This document shows positions 53,822 through 63,945 of a stretch of 64,000 bases of DNA, one piece after another. Each line of letters opens with the position of its first letter. Within the stretch, counting starts at the first letter, position 1. The stretch spans positions 3,100,001 through 3,164,000 of the forward strand of contig CBDFHN010000002.1 of the NCBI GenBank assembly GCA_965247735.1, read 5' to 3'. This DNA comes from JAOXRU01 sp965247735. Its GTDB lineage: Bacteria > Bacteroidota > Bacteroidia > Flavobacteriales > Flavobacteriaceae. A program made the translations under genes and the position numbers. The notes under the pieces were generated by a model. It saw only the letters and a list, made by a program, of their open reading frames with translations, had not been told where the DNA came from and made no database searches.

Positions 53822-56131
53822 ATGACTAATAATAAGCTACAAAAAGGGCCTTATTATCAATTGCTATTTAAAAAATTGATTGGTAGTAAACAGTTTTGTG
53901 ATATTCGTTTAGGTTTTGGAAAAGGGAGTGGTTTTAAGAACTGTTTTTCTCCTTTAATTTTTGGAGTATTGCTACTATTTGTTGTCAGTTTTTCTTCGGC
54001 ACAAACGGTTAATTTGAATGTAGATACCGGCTATCATGGTTATGGAAACGAAAATGTTAATGTTACAAAAAATGTAACACTTCCTTCTGATCTTGCCAAT
54101 TCTAAGGCACCAAGTGGAGGCTATAAAATCTCTGTTTCATGGGCAAGTAATAATGGGCAAGAAGGGGAAGCGTGTTATTCTGGAGGAGAAAGTAGGTCTA
54201 TGGAGTTTAGACTTATTGTAAATGGAAGAGAATATTGGTGGGCAAAGAGTCCATCGAATCAAAATTTTGAATCGGGAGATAATTTTACTAGAAATGGAGC
54301 CAGTTTTGTCTCTGGATCTGGAATTTGGTATATGACCTGTAATCGCCTGGCAACTAATCCTAACGAACATGCAATAATTAGGTTGCCATCTTCTGTTACT
54401 TCAATTCAATCAATTCAGTTGCGTCTTAATACGCTACATCCTAATGGGAGAGGTGCTGATGATGGAATACTGAGAATCAATTCTGTTGTTACGGGAGGTT
54501 CTGCTTGTAAAGCAGGTGCGGTAAGGCCAAATTTGTCAAAGACATCTTTAACAAATTCTTGTCCTAAAAACACTGCAAATCTTAATTCTATTTCTGTAGC
54601 CAATAAACCTGCCAATACCTTATTAACATGGCATACATCAAGCGCAATTTCTAATTCAAATAGAGTTTCTAACCCCAAATCGGTTAATGCAGGCACCTAT
54701 TATGCTGCGTTTTATGACGCTGCTGGTAATTGTTATAGTCCTGCTTCAGTTGGAGTAAGGGTATCTATCGTGTCATGTTGCGAAATAGACATTTCTTCTG
54801 TAAAGGTAAAAATTGTGCATCCAAGTAAGTGCAGCCCCAGTAACAATGGTTCTTTATCCATTACAAATATAGGCTTATTATCAAAGACCATTTATAAGGT
54901 AAACTATAAAAAGGATGGAGTAAAAGTGAAAGTAGATATAGAAACTAAATCATCTGGAAAACTTGTGATAAGTGATCTTGGCGCTGCCATATATAGCACC
55001 ATAAAAATTACTTCTAAAACTGATAAAAAATGTAAAGGGAAAATCACAGGCACCTATGCATTAAACGCCTTTACCAATACCTTGTCGCTATCTGGAATCA
55101 TCACGAACTTGGGTTGTGAAGATACCGATACTGGAGCTATTGATTTAAGTGTGAGTGGAGGAAATGCTAATTATAGTTATATCTGGACAAAAACAGGAAA
55201 CTCTAGCTTTTCGGCCACAACTCAAGATATAAGCGGTTTGGATATAGGAACCTATAATGTTACCGTTACCGATAGTAATGAATGTACCAAAAGCAGTTCT
55301 TTTATTTTAACTGGAATAGGGCAACAAACAGGTCCTAATGATGACTTTGATTGTGATGGAATATTAAATAATATTGATGAAGATGATGATAATGATGGTA
55401 TATTAGATACTGTAGAAGGCACCATAGACACCGATAGCGACGGTAAGAGCAACAGTTATGATCTAGATAGTGATAATGATGGTTGTAGTGATGCAAACGA
55501 AGCATACAACAGCAGAACAGCTGATAATAATGATGGAGCAGAATATTCAGATGCCGATACCGCAACGTTTAATGACGGCTCAGGAAAAATTCTAGCTAAC
55601 GGTAGAGTTGCTGATGCATCCTATGCAAACCCAGTTAATAACAAATATACAGATCAAGATGGGAGTGTTTCTATTTGTTCAACGCCACCAGATTATGAAC
55701 CTGTATTATTTTTAGGGAATACTAAAGTGGCTACCGGAAGAACGAATATAAGTTTTCAAGTAAAAATATCAGAATTAAATAATGTTGATTCTAATGGAAT
55801 CAAACGGGTAGAGTTCAGAATTATCAAAGACGCTCGAATAGATATTAGTTATAATGATACACTTACCATACATTTTGGTAGAACAGTAAATAATAGCGAT
55901 TGGAGATATGATGGAAGTCATCCTAGGTTGCATAAATTTATATTTATTGGAAATTTGGGCATTTTTAAACAAAACGACACAAGTTTTATTGGTATTGATG
56001 CAAACTTTGTAGAGGTGTCAAATACTGCTGGTAGCCATCCATTTAGGATTGTTTTAAGAGCAAATTCCGGTGGACAGACAAATACTAAAAATGATATTGA
56101 TTCTGGTACAATTAATTATACGTTTAAATAA
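53822..56131 (+). CDS. Secreted thrombospondin type 3 repeat protein (paralogue)
   Basis: This protein of about 769 residues has an unusually long N-region before a hydrophobic segment ending FSSAQ (about residue 60). It then carries a beta-sandwich with lectin-like Gly/Trp/Cys pattern (about 60-220), Ig-like or SprB-type repeats (about 230-500, including GNYTV-type ending in NVTVTDSNECTKS) and Asp-rich calcium-binding repeats (about 505-590). Its C-terminal domain (about 630-769, LGNTKV, TVNNSDWRYDGS) matches that of the preceding gene. The two genes look like a tandem duplication. A TTG at 53765 would add 19 residues; I prefer the ATG. A strong terminator follows. Confidence 0.8.
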   Translation: MTNNKLQKGPYYQLLFKKLIGSKQFCDIRLGFGKGSGFKNCFSPLIFGVLLLFVVSFSSAQTVNLNVDTGYHGYGNENVNVTKNVTLPSDLANSKAPSGGYKISVSWASNNGQEGEACYSGGESRSMEFRLIVNGREYWWAKSPSNQNFESGDNFTRNGASFVSGSGIWYMTCNRLATNPNEHAIIRLPSSVTSIQSIQLRLNTLHPNGRGADDGILRINSVVTGGSACKAGAVRPNLSKTSLTNSCPKNTANLNSISVANKPANTLLTWHTSSAISNSNRVSNPKSVNAGTYYAAFYDAAGNCYSPASVGVRVSIVSCCEIDISSVKVKIVHPSKCSPSNNGSLSITNIGLLSKTIYKVNYKKDGVKVKVDIETKSSGKLVISDLGAAIYSTIKITSKTDKKCKGKITGTYALNAFTNTLSLSGIITNLGCEDTDTGAIDLSVSGGNANYSYIWTKTGNSSFSATTQDISGLDIGTYNVTVTDSNECTKSSSFILTGIGQQTGPNDDFDCDGILNNIDEDDDNDGILDTVEGTIDTDSDGKSNSYDLDSDNDGCSDANEAYNSRTADNNDGAEYSDADTATFNDGSGKILANGRVADASYANPVNNKYTDQDGSVSICSTPPDYEPVLFLGNTKVATGRTNISFQVKISELNNVDSNGIKRVEFRIIKDARIDISYNDTLTIHFGRTVNNSDWRYDGSHPRLHKFIFIGNLGIFKQNDTSFIGIDANFVEVSNTAGSHPFRIVLRANSGGQTNTKNDIDSGTINYTFK

Positions 56132-56165
56132 GAAATGTTTAGATTTTGACATGATCAAATGGAAT

Positions 56166-56209
56166 AAAAAAAGAACGATCACAGCGCCTGCTGTGATCGT
56201 TCTTTTTTG
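56166..56209. terminator. Bidirectional terminator between convergent genes
   Basis: AAGAACGATCACAGC (56171-56185) pairs perfectly with GCTGTGATCGTTCTT (56190-56204) around GCCT, with A-run before and T-run after. It serves the TSP3 gene and the convergent OmpA-family gene. Confidence 0.93.
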
Positions 56210-56257
56210 TATTAATCTTAATGGAGATTCTGATTACTCCAATAGGTTGAGGTTGTT

Positions 56258-58219
56258 TTAATCTAGAATAATAATTTCTGAACGTCTGTTTTTATAATGT
56301 GCTGTTTTACTGCATGGAATACCATCTTCACAATCATTTATTAATTGCTCTTCTCCATGTCCTGTAGCACTTACAATTCTATCTGACGAAATTCCGTTTG
56401 CAAGTAAGAATTCTTTTGTAGATTCTGCTCTTTTTTGAGAAAGGTACTTGTTGTATACATTAGATCCTCTAGCATCGGTATGCGAGGCAATTTTTATTTT
56501 TGAAACAGTATTTTCATTTAGGTAGGCAACAACTTTCCTTAACTCTTGTTTTGCATAGTTTGTTAAATATGATTTATCAAATCCAAAAAGGACATTTTCG
56601 AACTTTATTTTCTTTACTCCGTTTTCATTGGTGACCTCACTAGGTACTTCTGCAGCTGTTATAGCTGCTTCTTTAGGTGATACCTCTTCTTTTACCTTTA
56701 CCGCCTTTTCAATTGTTTTGTCCGTTGGTACTGGGTTTATATTTTCTGCAACTACTATTGGACTAATATTTAAGGTGTCAACAGTGATAATAGCTTCTGA
56801 TATTTCTTCTTTTTCTTCGACAATAATTTTTTCATCTTTATTATATTTAAAAGAATAGATGTCGTCTCCACCTCTACCACCTGCTCTGTTGGAAGCAAAA
56901 TAACCAGTATTGTTCTTTTTATTAATAATATAAGAAAAATCGTCTTTATTACTGTTTATTGGTTTTCCTAGGTTTTTGACAGCGCTAAACCCTTTTTCTG
57001 TAAAAGTAGAGGTAAAAAGATCTAAACCACCAAGTCCCAAATGCCCATCTGATGAAAAATACAATTCATTATCTACCATATAAGGAAACATTTCTCTTTT
57101 GCTAGTATTGATTTTTTCGCCTAAATTTTTTGGTGATGAATACGAACCATCTTCAAAAACATCAACAACAAAAATATCCGTTGCACCTAGACTACCAGGC
57201 ATATTAGAAACAAAATATAGTTTTTTCCCGTTAGGACTTAATGCAGGGTGTCCATAAGAATAATTTTTATCATTAAAGGGGAGCACCTTTGGTTTTGACC
57301 ATTTATCTCCTTTTAATTCTGATTTTAATATCATTAGATGGTTTACCCCTTGTTCTTGTATTGTATTCTTCTTCTTATGATTGTTTCTAGTAAAATAGAT
57401 TGTTTTTTGATTTTCTGAAAATGAAATTGAAGCTTCATGATATTTGGTATTCAGTTTTTTTGAAAAAGAAGACGGATTTTCAAACTCTTGAGTACTAGAA
57501 TCGATGTTTGCAACATAGAGGTCTAGATATGGAAATCCATCCCAGTTATAACTCTTTTTCTTGCTAGAACTAGAAGAAAACACAATTTTATCTCCATAAT
57601 AGGCAGGAGAAAAATGAGCTAGTCTTGAATTCAATTTCAGGTTTTTTATACTAATAGAACTATAAATGGTCAATAAAGAATCTAGTTTTTTATCATCTGT
57701 AGCTTCCTTATTACTATTGTCTTTTCGTCTTTTAGAATTATAAATTCTTCTGATGTTTTTAGATTTTGCATATTTATTATTCCCTTTTAAAGCATGCATA
57801 TACCTAAATAGATAGTCCGATGAAAGTGTATCTCCATAAGCATCATAAAGTTTTGTATACCATTGCAAGGCCTTTTTCATCTTAGTATTAAAGTAGTAAC
57901 AATTCCCTACTCTTTCTAAAACATTTTGCTCAGGTGCATTGGTAAGTTTCAATGCTTTTTCATAAAACTCAGCGGCTTCAATATAGTTGATTTTAAAATA
58001 CAGCTCATTTGCTGTAGTAACTAAAATATCATAGTTTTTTTTATCGCTCTTGCTCGCAAAAACGGCATTAGACTCAGATGATTTTACATCTACAGAAATG
58101 ATTTTTTCTTCGATGATGTCATCTTCTAATTGATTTTCAGCCACCTGATTTTGTGCTGGTAGAACAAAACAAAATAGGGCTATGCTTAATACGGATAAGT
58201 TTCTTACTAAAATTTTCAT
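56258..58219 (-). CDS. OmpA family protein with TPR and PD40 beta-propeller
   Basis: This 653-residue protein has a signal peptide ending near LPAQN. TPR-like helices follow at about 60-150. A PD40-type beta-propeller lies at about 200-470, with repeats such as PALSPNGKKLYFVSN and the GGRGGDDIYSF block. A Glu/Val-rich linker leads to the C-terminal OmpA domain (about 535-653) with KIASHTDARGSNVYNKYLS and NRRSEI, which binds peptidoglycan. This layout is common in Bacteroidota, often as partner of PorP/SprF-type barrels and gliding or T9SS adhesins. No PorP gene is adjacent here, but the convergent TSP3 proteins could be functional neighbours. Confidence 0.88.
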   Translation of the reverse strand: MKILVRNLSVLSIALFCFVLPAQNQVAENQLEDDIIEEKIISVDVKSSESNAVFASKSDKKNYDILVTTANELYFKINYIEAAEFYEKALKLTNAPEQNVLERVGNCYYFNTKMKKALQWYTKLYDAYGDTLSSDYLFRYMHALKGNNKYAKSKNIRRIYNSKRRKDNSNKEATDDKKLDSLLTIYSSISIKNLKLNSRLAHFSPAYYGDKIVFSSSSSKKKSYNWDGFPYLDLYVANIDSSTQEFENPSSFSKKLNTKYHEASISFSENQKTIYFTRNNHKKKNTIQEQGVNHLMILKSELKGDKWSKPKVLPFNDKNYSYGHPALSPNGKKLYFVSNMPGSLGATDIFVVDVFEDGSYSSPKNLGEKINTSKREMFPYMVDNELYFSSDGHLGLGGLDLFTSTFTEKGFSAVKNLGKPINSNKDDFSYIINKKNNTGYFASNRAGGRGGDDIYSFKYNKDEKIIVEEKEEISEAIITVDTLNISPIVVAENINPVPTDKTIEKAVKVKEEVSPKEAAITAAEVPSEVTNENGVKKIKFENVLFGFDKSYLTNYAKQELRKVVAYLNENTVSKIKIASHTDARGSNVYNKYLSQKRAESTKEFLLANGISSDRIVSATGHGEEQLINDCEDGIPCSKTAHYKNRRSEIIILD

Positions 58220-58423
58220 AGGGAAAACGCTTAAATATCCTCTTTATAAACAACGATTAATGATGTGTATAAAAAAGAGGGAATTACATTTAAGAACAAA
58301 AATAAAGCGAACTTCTCCTAAAAGAGAAAAATTGTTGTGAAGTATAAGATACTAGGTGTAAAAGTAGAGTATTGTAAGGGAATAGCTAAACTTTGACGTT
58401 TAAAAAAGAGACATAAATGCAAT

Positions 58424-58618
58424 CTAGTCCCTATTGCTTTCTATTTTGTTATCCTCTTCTTCTTCTTTTGTCGCGTCCTTAAACTCTTTAATTCCACTTC
58501 CTAAGCCTCTCATTAATTCAGGTATTTTTTTACCACCAAAGAGTAATAAAATAACCAATACAATGATTCCGATTTGCCATGGGCCTACTAATCCTAAAAA
58601 AATGTTTTGAGCGATCAT
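58424..58618 (-). CDS. tatA: Twin-arginine translocase subunit TatA/E
   Basis: This 64-residue protein has a short N-terminal membrane helix (about 10-27), the hinge LLLFGGKKIPELMRGLG, an amphipathic helix and an acidic, charged tail. That is the TatA/E pattern; the protein forms the translocation pore for folded proteins. No tatC is in the window. Confidence 0.92.
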   Translation of the reverse strand: MIAQNIFLGLVGPWQIGIIVLVILLLFGGKKIPELMRGLGSGIKEFKDATKEEEEDNKIESNRD

Positions 58619-58719
58619 AATAGCTTATTTATAGTGCAAAAATAATAAGAAAAGTTCTAATACTACCTTTTTATGTGTTATAATTTTTATAAGAAGGCAT
58701 AAAGTTTAATCTGGTATGC

Positions 58720-58727
58720 TATATTTG
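58720..58727 (+). promoter_or_regulatory. -7 promoter element just upstream of the M23 peptidase
   Basis: TATATTTG matches TAnnTTTG and ends six bases before ATG 58734. It also overlaps the alternative start at 58716, which argues that the shorter start is the true one. Confidence 0.55.
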
Positions 58728-58733
58728 TACCAA

Positions 58734-59609
58734 ATGAGCACTAAAGAAATTAAAAAGAAAAAGAGAAAAGAAATTAAAAAGAAGCTACTTCATAAATATC
58801 GTTTGGTGGTGTTAAATGAAGGAACCTACGAAGAAAAAATTTCTTTTAAATTAAGTAGACTTAATGTATTTGTTGTGGGGTGTGTATGTACCTTATTTCT
58901 GATTGCTATAACTACAGTTATGATTGCATTTACGCCAATGCGTGAATATATCCCTGGTTATGCTTCAACAAAGCTTAAAAGACAAGCAACAGCACTTACC
59001 TACAAGACAGACTCTTTAGTGAATGTTTTAAATTATACCAATGAGTATATTACTAATGTAAGACGTGTTTTAAGAGGAGAGATTAGTTCTTCTGATTTTA
59101 GTAAGGATAGTATTAACCATCAAATAAAATTAGATCCTTCAACAGTAAACCTTACACCTATTAAAGCAGATTCTTTATTAAGAAGAAAAGTAACCTTAGA
59201 AGATAAGTACAATTTATTTGAGACCAACACAAATACCGCTGGTGTATCCTTCTATTCTCCCTTAAAAGGCACAATCTCTCAGGGATATGACAATAGTGTC
59301 AAACATTTTGCTATTGATATTGTTGCTCCAAAAGATACTCCTGTAAAGGCAGTAGCCGACGGGACTGTTATTTTTGCAGAGTGGACTACCGAAACTGGTT
59401 ATGTGATACTATTAGAGCATAAAGAAGGAATATTATCAGTCTATAAGCATAATGGAGCCTTAGTTAAAAGTCAAGGAGATTTAGTTAAAGCCGGCGAAGT
59501 TATTGCCGTTGTTGGAAATACTGGTGAACTTACTACTGGGCCACATTTGCATTTTGAATTATGGACTAATGGCTACCCTGTTAACCCTCTTAATTACATT
59601 GAATTTTAA
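58734..59609 (+). CDS. M23 family peptidoglycan DD-metallopeptidase
   Basis: This 291-residue protein has a basic cytoplasmic N-terminus, one membrane segment (about 45-68), a linker, and a C-terminal LytM/M23 domain (about 180-290). Zinc ligands are visible as HFAIDIVAP and GPHLHFEL. It would cut peptide cross-links of peptidoglycan in the periplasm, or act as a regulator of other hydrolases. I start it at ATG 58734 because the in-frame ATG at 58716 lies upstream of the probable promoter -7 element. It precedes the GH3-type gene by about 115 bp. Confidence 0.9.
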   Translation: MSTKEIKKKKRKEIKKKLLHKYRLVVLNEGTYEEKISFKLSRLNVFVVGCVCTLFLIAITTVMIAFTPMREYIPGYASTKLKRQATALTYKTDSLVNVLNYTNEYITNVRRVLRGEISSSDFSKDSINHQIKLDPSTVNLTPIKADSLLRRKVTLEDKYNLFETNTNTAGVSFYSPLKGTISQGYDNSVKHFAIDIVAPKDTPVKAVADGTVIFAEWTTETGYVILLEHKEGILSVYKHNGALVKSQGDLVKAGEVIAVVGNTGELTTGPHLHFELWTNGYPVNPLNYIEF

Positions 59610-59725
59610 GATTAAAAGGTGTTTTTCTGATAGGCAACCACTAAATTTATGTATTTTAAGGCTAGAATCAGAAATTTCTAAATTATCTTAAAACCGTTGT
59701 ACTCAATACCAAATACTCTATATAA

Positions 59726-61225
59726 ATGTCAATAAAAAGTATCATAGCAAAACAATTTGCAAAACGTGTGGTAAGCAAAATGCAAAAATGGATTGATAAT
59801 CCAATTGAGGCCCAAGAAAAAGTATTTCAAGAATTGATTAGTACGGGTGCAGGAACAGTATTTGGAAAAGATCATGACTTTATTTCTATTAATACCCATA
59901 AAGATTTTGTAAAACGGGTTCCAATCAGGGATTATGAGATGTTGAGGCCTTATGTGGATAGAGTGGTTGCAGGTGAACCTGATATATTATGGAAAGGAAA
60001 GCCACTGTATTTTGCCAAAACTTCAGGAACCACTTCTGGATCTAAATATATACCGCTTACGGCCGAATCTATGCCGTATCATGTGGAAGCTGCAAGAAAT
60101 GCCATACTTTGTTATATCTCAGAAACAGGTAATTCAGAATTTGTTGATGGAAAAATGATTTTTTTACAAGGAAGTCCAGTTTTAGAAGAGCAAAACGGAA
60201 TTAAGCTAGGAAGGTTATCTGGTATAGTAGCGCATTTTGTACCTAAATATTTGCAAAAAAATAGAGTTCCGAGCTGGGAAACCAATTGCATTGAAGATTG
60301 GGAAACCAAAGTAAATGCTGTTGTAGAAGAAACCATAGATGAGAATATGACGGTGATAAGCGGAATTCCATCATGGGTGCAGATGTATTTTGAAAAATTA
60401 CAGCAAAAATCAGGAAAAAAGATAGGTGAACTTTTTAAAAACTTCAATCTATTTATATATGGAGGTGTGAATTTTGAACCTTATCGCGCTAAATTTGAAA
60501 GTATCATAGGAAGAAAGGTTGATAGTATCGAACTTTTTCCTGCTAGTGAAGGTTTTTTTGCATTTCAAGATGCTCAAAAAGAAAAGGGAATGTTATTACT
60601 GCTTGATGGTGGTATTTTTTATGAATTTGTAAAAGCAGATGCGTTTTTTGATGAAAACCCAAAACGGATTACCATAAAAGATGTAGAAGTAGATGTTAAT
60701 TACGTAATGTTGATTTCTACAAATGCTGGATTGTGGTGCTATAACCTTGGAGATACGGTTAAATTTGTTTCCTTAGCACCATATCGGGTTATTGTTTCTG
60801 GAAGGATTAAACATTTTGTTTCTGCTTTTGGAGAACATGTTATTGCTACCGAAGTAGAACACGCCATGCAAAAAGCGATAGAAGAAACGGGAGCTGTTAT
60901 AAATGAGTTTACCGTTGCACCAGAAGTAAATCCTCTTAATGAGGAATTGCCCTATCATGAATGGTTGGTAGAATTTGATCGTTTGCCAGATGATATTAAT
61001 CTGTTTGAAGAATTGATAGATAGTGAATTGCAAAAACAGAATAGCTATTATTTTGATCTAATTTCAGGAAAAGTATTACAACCTTTAAAGGTATCGCAAA
61101 TAGAAAATGGAGGTTTTAATGCCTATATGAAAAGCATAGGAAAATTAGGTGGTCAGCACAAAATTCAACGCCTTTCTAATGATAGAAAATTAGCAAATGC
61201 ACTTACAAATCATAAAAAAACTTGA
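59726..61225 (+). CDS. GH3 auxin-responsive promoter family protein (acyl-amidosynthetase-like)
   Basis: This 499-residue protein is of the GH3 family in the ANL adenylating superfamily. Plant members conjugate amino acids to acyl hormones. The nucleotide-binding loop appears as FAKTSGTTSGSKYIPLT near residues 93-109. A second block, FPASEGFFAFQ (near 271), and a third, YNLGDTVKF (near 336), complete the ATP site. The bacterial substrate is unknown. It is followed 31 bp later by the DUF6909 gene, suggesting an operon. Confidence 0.88.
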   Translation: MSIKSIIAKQFAKRVVSKMQKWIDNPIEAQEKVFQELISTGAGTVFGKDHDFISINTHKDFVKRVPIRDYEMLRPYVDRVVAGEPDILWKGKPLYFAKTSGTTSGSKYIPLTAESMPYHVEAARNAILCYISETGNSEFVDGKMIFLQGSPVLEEQNGIKLGRLSGIVAHFVPKYLQKNRVPSWETNCIEDWETKVNAVVEETIDENMTVISGIPSWVQMYFEKLQQKSGKKIGELFKNFNLFIYGGVNFEPYRAKFESIIGRKVDSIELFPASEGFFAFQDAQKEKGMLLLLDGGIFYEFVKADAFFDENPKRITIKDVEVDVNYVMLISTNAGLWCYNLGDTVKFVSLAPYRVIVSGRIKHFVSAFGEHVIATEVEHAMQKAIEETGAVINEFTVAPEVNPLNEELPYHEWLVEFDRLPDDINLFEELIDSELQKQNSYYFDLISGKVLQPLKVSQIENGGFNAYMKSIGKLGGQHKIQRLSNDRKLANALTNHKKT

Positions 61226-61256
61226 TATCCAATAAATATCGTCTATTTTTGTCATA

Positions 61257-62942
61257 ATGAACACTAGGATCGAAGAAAGAACAAGAGCGCAAGAATCTAC
61301 TTCTGCTATAGAGCGAATGTACATTACTATGCGTCATTTATTTAATAGAGGTTTTTATAAACCTATGGGTGTTTCTGGAGAAACGCTAAGAGAAGCTTTA
61401 CTGCAATTAAGACCAGAAATATATGGTTCTGTTGCTGATGAGAAGACTGAACTTAATGGTTTAGTCTATGTTATAGAACGTTTACCTGAAGGAATTGAAG
61501 AATGTAGGTTTATTAACCTTACTTCAGATGAAGGTTATTCAAAATCGCATTTTAAAGCAATAATTCCAGCAAAAAGAAGGCGTAATTGTTATAGAATTGA
61601 CGAGGAGCAAATGAATATTGAGATCACTAGAGGGCGATCAGAAATATATGATATCCTTACACACCTTACTTTTTTGTTTATTGAATCTCATAAAATATGT
61701 AAACGTGTTTTAATTTCAGACGGCACCAAAACAACTAGGGGCTGGGAGAAATTGGAAATTGCTGTCAATAAAACAAAACTTAGTCAATCGGAACGTGAAG
61801 TTGCTTTAATGCAAACCGCAAATGTATTGGGAAGAAGTTTTGAAGAAACATTAGAAACATATCAGTTATTTACGACTAAAGCCAATCCTGATCGTTTTTT
61901 GAAGATTATTTATTGGTTGGGTAAATTGGCAATTGAAGAAGTTGCAGTTGGGAACAAACGTCATATTACATTTAGCCCATTGTTAAGAGAACGGTTGGGA
62001 CATCATATTCATGGTGATATTTGGGCAAATACGATTAAGGCAGCACTAAAGAAACATCAATTATTAAAGCGTCCAATTCATATTATTAGTGCAAATATGC
62101 ATAGTGTTATGAATTCTATTTATGCTAAAAAAGCATTAAAAGAAGAAGCTAATAAACTTTCTACTATAGATTTATACGAAGAGTTAAGTAGGTCCGATAA
62201 TAAGAAATTAAGAGCTAAAGTTGAAAAACTAGCGCTTAAGGAAGGTATGATTTATATAGAAGATAAATCTGGAGCAAATATTAATGTTCAGATCTTTGAT
62301 ACGGCGAAAATTGATTTCTCAAGCAAAGAATACCAATCGGTACAATCTCTTAAGGATGCTGATAAACCTGTACTTTTTGTAATGGATTATGCATTTGGAG
62401 AGCAAGCATATGAAACTATAGATGAGTTTTTAAAGCCATTTAACGATGGGGATGAAAAAACGTATCTAGACATTGTTTCCGTTTCCATAATGGGAAAAGC
62501 AGGGATTTTGGAAGGAGGAAAAGGAGATTTGATGATTCCGTCTGCTCATATTTTTGAAGGAACAGCGGATAATTATCCGTTTAAAAATCAGTTATGTGCC
62601 AAAGACTTTGAAGGACATGGGCTTCAGGTTTTTGAAGGCGCTATGATTTCTGTTTTAGGAACTTCATTGCAAAATAAAGATATTTTAAAATTCTTTCATG
62701 ATTCTACTTGGAACGTAATCGGATTAGAAATGGAAGGAGCACATTATCAAAAAGCAATACAGTCGGCCTCTAAAATCAGAAAAAGTATCCGTGAAGATGT
62801 AAAAGTAAGCTATGCCTATTATGCTTCTGATAACCCATTGGAAACAGGAAGTACCTTGGCTTCAGGTGGATTAGGAACAACAGGAGTAAAACCTACCTAC
62901 TTAATCACAGATCGTATTTTAAAACAAATATTTAATTCGTAA
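61257..62942 (+). CDS. DUF6909 family protein
   Basis: This 561-residue, probably cytoplasmic protein has no signal or membrane segment. The N-terminal third is helical, with a LIFIESH-like block (FLFIESHKICKRV). The C-terminal third has Gly-rich turns (SIMGKAGILEGGKGD, GLEMEGAHY) that recall the nucleoside phosphorylase-like pattern. I associate the whole with the DUF6909 family conserved in Flavobacteriia. The function is not known. It lies between the GH3-type gene and the Wzz-like gene with gaps of 31 and 3 bp. Confidence 0.75.
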   Translation: MNTRIEERTRAQESTSAIERMYITMRHLFNRGFYKPMGVSGETLREALLQLRPEIYGSVADEKTELNGLVYVIERLPEGIEECRFINLTSDEGYSKSHFKAIIPAKRRRNCYRIDEEQMNIEITRGRSEIYDILTHLTFLFIESHKICKRVLISDGTKTTRGWEKLEIAVNKTKLSQSEREVALMQTANVLGRSFEETLETYQLFTTKANPDRFLKIIYWLGKLAIEEVAVGNKRHITFSPLLRERLGHHIHGDIWANTIKAALKKHQLLKRPIHIISANMHSVMNSIYAKKALKEEANKLSTIDLYEELSRSDNKKLRAKVEKLALKEGMIYIEDKSGANINVQIFDTAKIDFSSKEYQSVQSLKDADKPVLFVMDYAFGEQAYETIDEFLKPFNDGDEKTYLDIVSVSIMGKAGILEGGKGDLMIPSAHIFEGTADNYPFKNQLCAKDFEGHGLQVFEGAMISVLGTSLQNKDILKFFHDSTWNVIGLEMEGAHYQKAIQSASKIRKSIREDVKVSYAYYASDNPLETGSTLASGGLGTTGVKPTYLITDRILKQIFNS

Positions 62943-62945
62943 CAA

Positions 62946-63938
62946 ATGAGTGAACACATGCAGCCCAACGATAACAATAATTCTGATGAAATAGATTTAG
63001 GTGAGTTGTTTAAAATGATTGGTGATTTTTGCAATAACCTTTTTATAGGATTCTTAAGAGTTTTTCTCTTTATAAAAAGTAAAGCCATTATTCTTGTGGT
63101 TTTAATTGCTATTGGAGTTGGTATAGGTCTTTTATTGAATACGATTACAACTACACGATTAAAAGCTGAGGTAATAGTGCATCCTAATTATGACAGTAAA
63201 GATTATTTATATGGATTGATTAATGAAATCGAAAATAATATAAAAACAGAAGACTCTGTTTTTTTGGCAAAATTTAAAATTGAACTTTCTGATATTAAAG
63301 GATTTAAAGTGCAAATTAATCCACTTAGTACAGGGGATGTGAAAATTGCTGAAAAGGAATATTTAGAATTTTTGCAGAATTTTAAAGATCATTCTGTTGT
63401 AACTGATGCTGTAAAAGCAGAAGTTTTTAAAAAACAACCTTCAAATCATAAAATCACTTTTTTCTATCTGAACTCTGAAAAAGGAATAGCAGTAGCAAAA
63501 AAAATAATTAGCTATATCAATAGTAATTCGTATTATAAAGAGTTAAAAGCGATTTCTTTTGAAAACATGAGATCGAGAATAATTAAGAATAAGGAGCAGA
63601 TAGAGCAGATCAATGTATTGGTTGATAATTATGGAGAGTCTTTAAAAAACTCGGATACTAAAACAGGAGAAAAGTTACTTGTTTATGATACTAAAAATGA
63701 ATTGAACGTAACGAACTTATTAAATCTAAGGAATCGTTTAGTAAAAGATACTGAAGATATTAAAGTAAAGATGACATTAGAAGAAACTACTGTAAGTATT
63801 ATAAGTTTTGGATCAAGTCAAAAAAATGAAAGCAGTATTTATTCAAGCATGACTAAAACTTTACCACTTGTTTTTGTGGGAGTGTTTTTTGGAATTGTAT
63901 TTTTGTTGTTTTTTAATGCTAAGGCTAAAGAGTTGTAA
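62946..63938 (+). CDS. Wzz-like polysaccharide chain-length/co-polymerase protein
   Basis: This 330-residue protein has two membrane segments (about 46-68 and 302-322) flanking a long periplasmic part (about 70-300) that is largely helical, the topology of Wzz/PCP proteins that control surface polysaccharide length. No C-terminal tyrosine kinase is attached. It follows the DUF6909 gene by 3 bp and precedes a nucleotide-sugar enzyme, which supports a polysaccharide role. Sequence motifs of Wzz are weak, so the call rests mainly on topology and context. Confidence 0.68.
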   Translation: MSEHMQPNDNNNSDEIDLGELFKMIGDFCNNLFIGFLRVFLFIKSKAIILVVLIAIGVGIGLLLNTITTTRLKAEVIVHPNYDSKDYLYGLINEIENNIKTEDSVFLAKFKIELSDIKGFKVQINPLSTGDVKIAEKEYLEFLQNFKDHSVVTDAVKAEVFKKQPSNHKITFFYLNSEKGIAVAKKIISYINSNSYYKELKAISFENMRSRIIKNKEQIEQINVLVDNYGESLKNSDTKTGEKLLVYDTKNELNVTNLLNLRNRLVKDTEDIKVKMTLEETTVSIISFGSSQKNESSIYSSMTKTLPLVFVGVFFGIVFLLFFNAKAKEL

Positions 63939-63945
63939 AAAAGAT

